Assembly: GCA_934503195.1 (NCBI GenBank)
Contig: CAKSVM010000049.1
Span: 1-23,378, forward strand
Direction of reading: 5' to 3'
Length of the DNA: 23,378 bases
Source of the DNA: an uncultured Eubacteriales bacterium
Lineage (GTDB): Bacteria; Bacillota; Clostridia; Oscillospirales; CAG-272
Shown in pieces: positions 22,225 to 23,378 of the stretch. Under the pieces are notes generated by a model. That model did not search any database. It saw only the letters and a program-made list of their open reading frames with translations, and was not told the origin of the DNA. The position numbers and the translations under genes are program-made. The number at the start of each line of letters is the position of its first letter. The stretch's first letter is position 1.

Positions 22225-22252
22225 CAATACATAAAGAACGGAGGTATCGCAA

Positions 22253-23378
22253 ATGAATCTTTCATCAATGATCGGAAAGTTCCGCACTGAGTCGGGGCTT
22301 TCGCAGGAAAAGCTCGCCGAGCTTATCGGCGTCACAAGACAGGCTGTGCAGAAATGGGAATCCGGCGCGGCGACGCCCGACATCGACAAGATGATAAAGC
22401 TCTCGAAATACTTCGGGATCTCGCTTGACGCGCTTGTCTTCGGCTCGAATCACCGCGAGACCGAGGAACTGACCTTTGAAAAGCAGCTCAGCCCGGATTA
22501 CAGCGCGCTTCACAAATGGGAAAACTATTCGATGGGACTTGAAACGGAGCTTCTCCAGTCGCTTGAGGAGGGAAAGGACATCGACGTTTATGTCGATATC
22601 TTCAAGGCGGCCGCTAAGCTCCCCGACGGCGAGGCGAAGGTGAAGATCGCCGACACGCTTTTCGAAATCGTGATAAATTCCCCGACGCGTGCCGGATATC
22701 AGTACAACGAGCCGTCGGATCTTGAGACGATAAAGCTTCTCCGACCCGAAAATCGTCCGGGATCCGGCGAGGTCGACGGCGATCTCTATGACAGGATTTA
22801 TGGCGGAATTGTCGGAAGAGTCTGCGGCTGTCTTCTCGGAAAGCCGATCGAGGGAATCCGCACGAACGAGCTGCATCCCTTCCTCAAAGCGACAGATAAT
22901 TTCCCGATGCACAGATACATTCTCTCGTCCGACGTGACCGACGAGCTTGCCGACAGGTTCAGCTTCCGTCTCCGCGGAAAGTGCTATCCCGACACGCTCG
23001 ACCACGCACCGTCCGACGACGACACGAACTACACGGTGCTTTCGCAGCTTCTCATCGACATCTACGGCCGCGATTTCACACCGTGGGACGTGTCGAGACT
23101 CTGGCTTGACAAGCAGCCGAAGAACGCTTACTGCACGGCTGAGAGAGTCGCGTTCTGCAATTTTGTCGCGGGCTACAGACCGCCCGAGTCGGCGATCTAT
23201 AAGAACCCCTACCGCGAGTGGATCGGCGCGCAGATCCGCGGCGATTACTTCGGCTACATAAATCCCGGCGACCCTGAGAAGGCGGCCGAAATGGCTTGGC
23301 ACGACGCGTCGATTTCCCACGTGAAGAACGGAATCTATGGCGAGATGTTCGTCTCGGCGATGATCGCCGCGGCCGCCG
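22253..23378 (+). CDS. XRE helix-turn-helix fused to ADP-ribosylglycohydrolase (3' end cut by window edge)
   Basis: 375 codons are visible from the ATG at 22253 (GGAGGT, 7 bases upstream) and the frame is open at the window end. Residues 1-62 are an XRE/Cro helix-turn-helix (GLSQEKLAELIGVTRQAVQKWESG, then PDIDKMIKLSKYFGISLDAL). A linker of about 110 residues, mostly helical, follows. Residues about 178-375 match ADP-ribosylglycohydrolases: GGIVGRVCGCLLGKPIEG (184-201), S254-D-D-D-T258, the metal-binding acidic cluster, and GDYFGYINPGDPEKAAEMAWHDASISHVKNG (330-360). The family removes ADP-ribose from proteins or hydrolyses related nucleosides. The late Asp metal ligands lie beyond the window. 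The protein may be a DNA-binding regulator that senses an ADP-ribose-like ligand, or an enzyme targeted to DNA. Confidence 0.85.
   Translation, partial: MNLSSMIGKFRTESGLSQEKLAELIGVTRQAVQKWESGAATPDIDKMIKLSKYFGISLDALVFGSNHRETEELTFEKQLSPDYSALHKWENYSMGLETELLQSLEEGKDIDVYVDIFKAAAKLPDGEAKVKIADTLFEIVINSPTRAGYQYNEPSDLETIKLLRPENRPGSGEVDGDLYDRIYGGIVGRVCGCLLGKPIEGIRTNELHPFLKATDNFPMHRYILSSDVTDELADRFSFRLRGKCYPDTLDHAPSDDDTNYTVLSQLLIDIYGRDFTPWDVSRLWLDKQPKNAYCTAERVAFCNFVAGYRPPESAIYKNPYREWIGAQIRGDYFGYINPGDPEKAAEMAWHDASISHVKNGIYGEMFVSAMIAAAA

Noticed and set aside
22265..23320. Minus-strand 351-residue frame
   Set aside because: It is antisense to the HTH-ADP-ribosylglycohydrolase gene, has no recognisable motif and a basic, low-complexity composition typical of shadow frames.
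1..23378. Search by eye for tRNA, rRNA, CRISPR arrays, transposases, phage genes and toxin-antitoxin pairs
   Set aside because: No supporting motif or repeat pattern was found; the XRE fusion was considered as an antitoxin-like gene but has no partner in view.

Overview
The window looks like a chromosomal piece of an uncultured, gut-type anaerobic Clostridia (Oscillospirales-like Firmicutes). This is inferred from near-consensus SigA promoters with 17-nt spacers, strong GGAGG ribosome binding sites, VTC/DUF4956/CotH and CBM9 surface proteins, and many carbohydrate-active families. Base composition is moderately GC-rich with heavy use of AAG/GAG/CTC and ATA codons. No rRNA, tRNA, CRISPR array, insertion sequence or phage gene was seen. 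Coding density is high and no gene-free stretch exceeds about 260 bases.

Layout: (1) 1-1016, minus: nearly complete gap (GAPDH) with its own promoter. (2) 1321-5675, plus: a VTC-domain / DUF4956 membrane protein / CotH-kinase lipoprotein / small membrane protein cassette behind a perfect TTGACA-N17-TATAAT promoter, closed by a terminator. (3) 5834-10989: a regulator with a sugar-binding (PBP) domain in front and a helix-turn-helix at the back, then a DUF5107 protein and a DUF6067-like glycoside hydrolase; these look like one transcript. (4) 11076-14969: a cytosolic metallophosphoesterase, a large lipoprotein combining a propeller-like half with an ABC solute-binding half, and a small SGNH hydrolase, each largely its own transcription unit. 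(5) 15152-16201: an orphan secreted protein and a 41-codon ORF in a slightly AT-richer stretch. (6) 16328-21069: a tightly packed five-gene operon: TIM-barrel hydrolase, UPF0309-type SIS protein, a stand-alone Gfo/Idh/MocA C-terminal-like protein, a Gfo/Idh/MocA oxidoreductase and a GntR/LacI-type regulator. (7) 21220-21996, minus: secreted CBM9 protein with a C-terminal membrane anchor. (8) 22253-end, plus: an XRE helix-turn-helix fused to an ADP-ribosylglycohydrolase domain, cut by the window edge.

Working together: clusters 3 and 6 each pair a glycoside-hydrolase-like enzyme with a sugar-sensing regulator, and neither enzyme has a signal peptide, so they probably process imported glycans or glycosides. 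Cluster 6 adds isomerase-like and oxidoreductase-like proteins, which suggests a catabolic route for an unusual or modified sugar. No transporter permease is present, so import must be encoded elsewhere; the lipoprotein at 12246 and the CBM9 protein may be surface-side glycan binders. The two most unusual items are the cluster-6 operon, whose SIS and oxidoreductase proteins have altered signature motifs, and the HTH-ADP-ribosylglycohydrolase fusion at the right edge.
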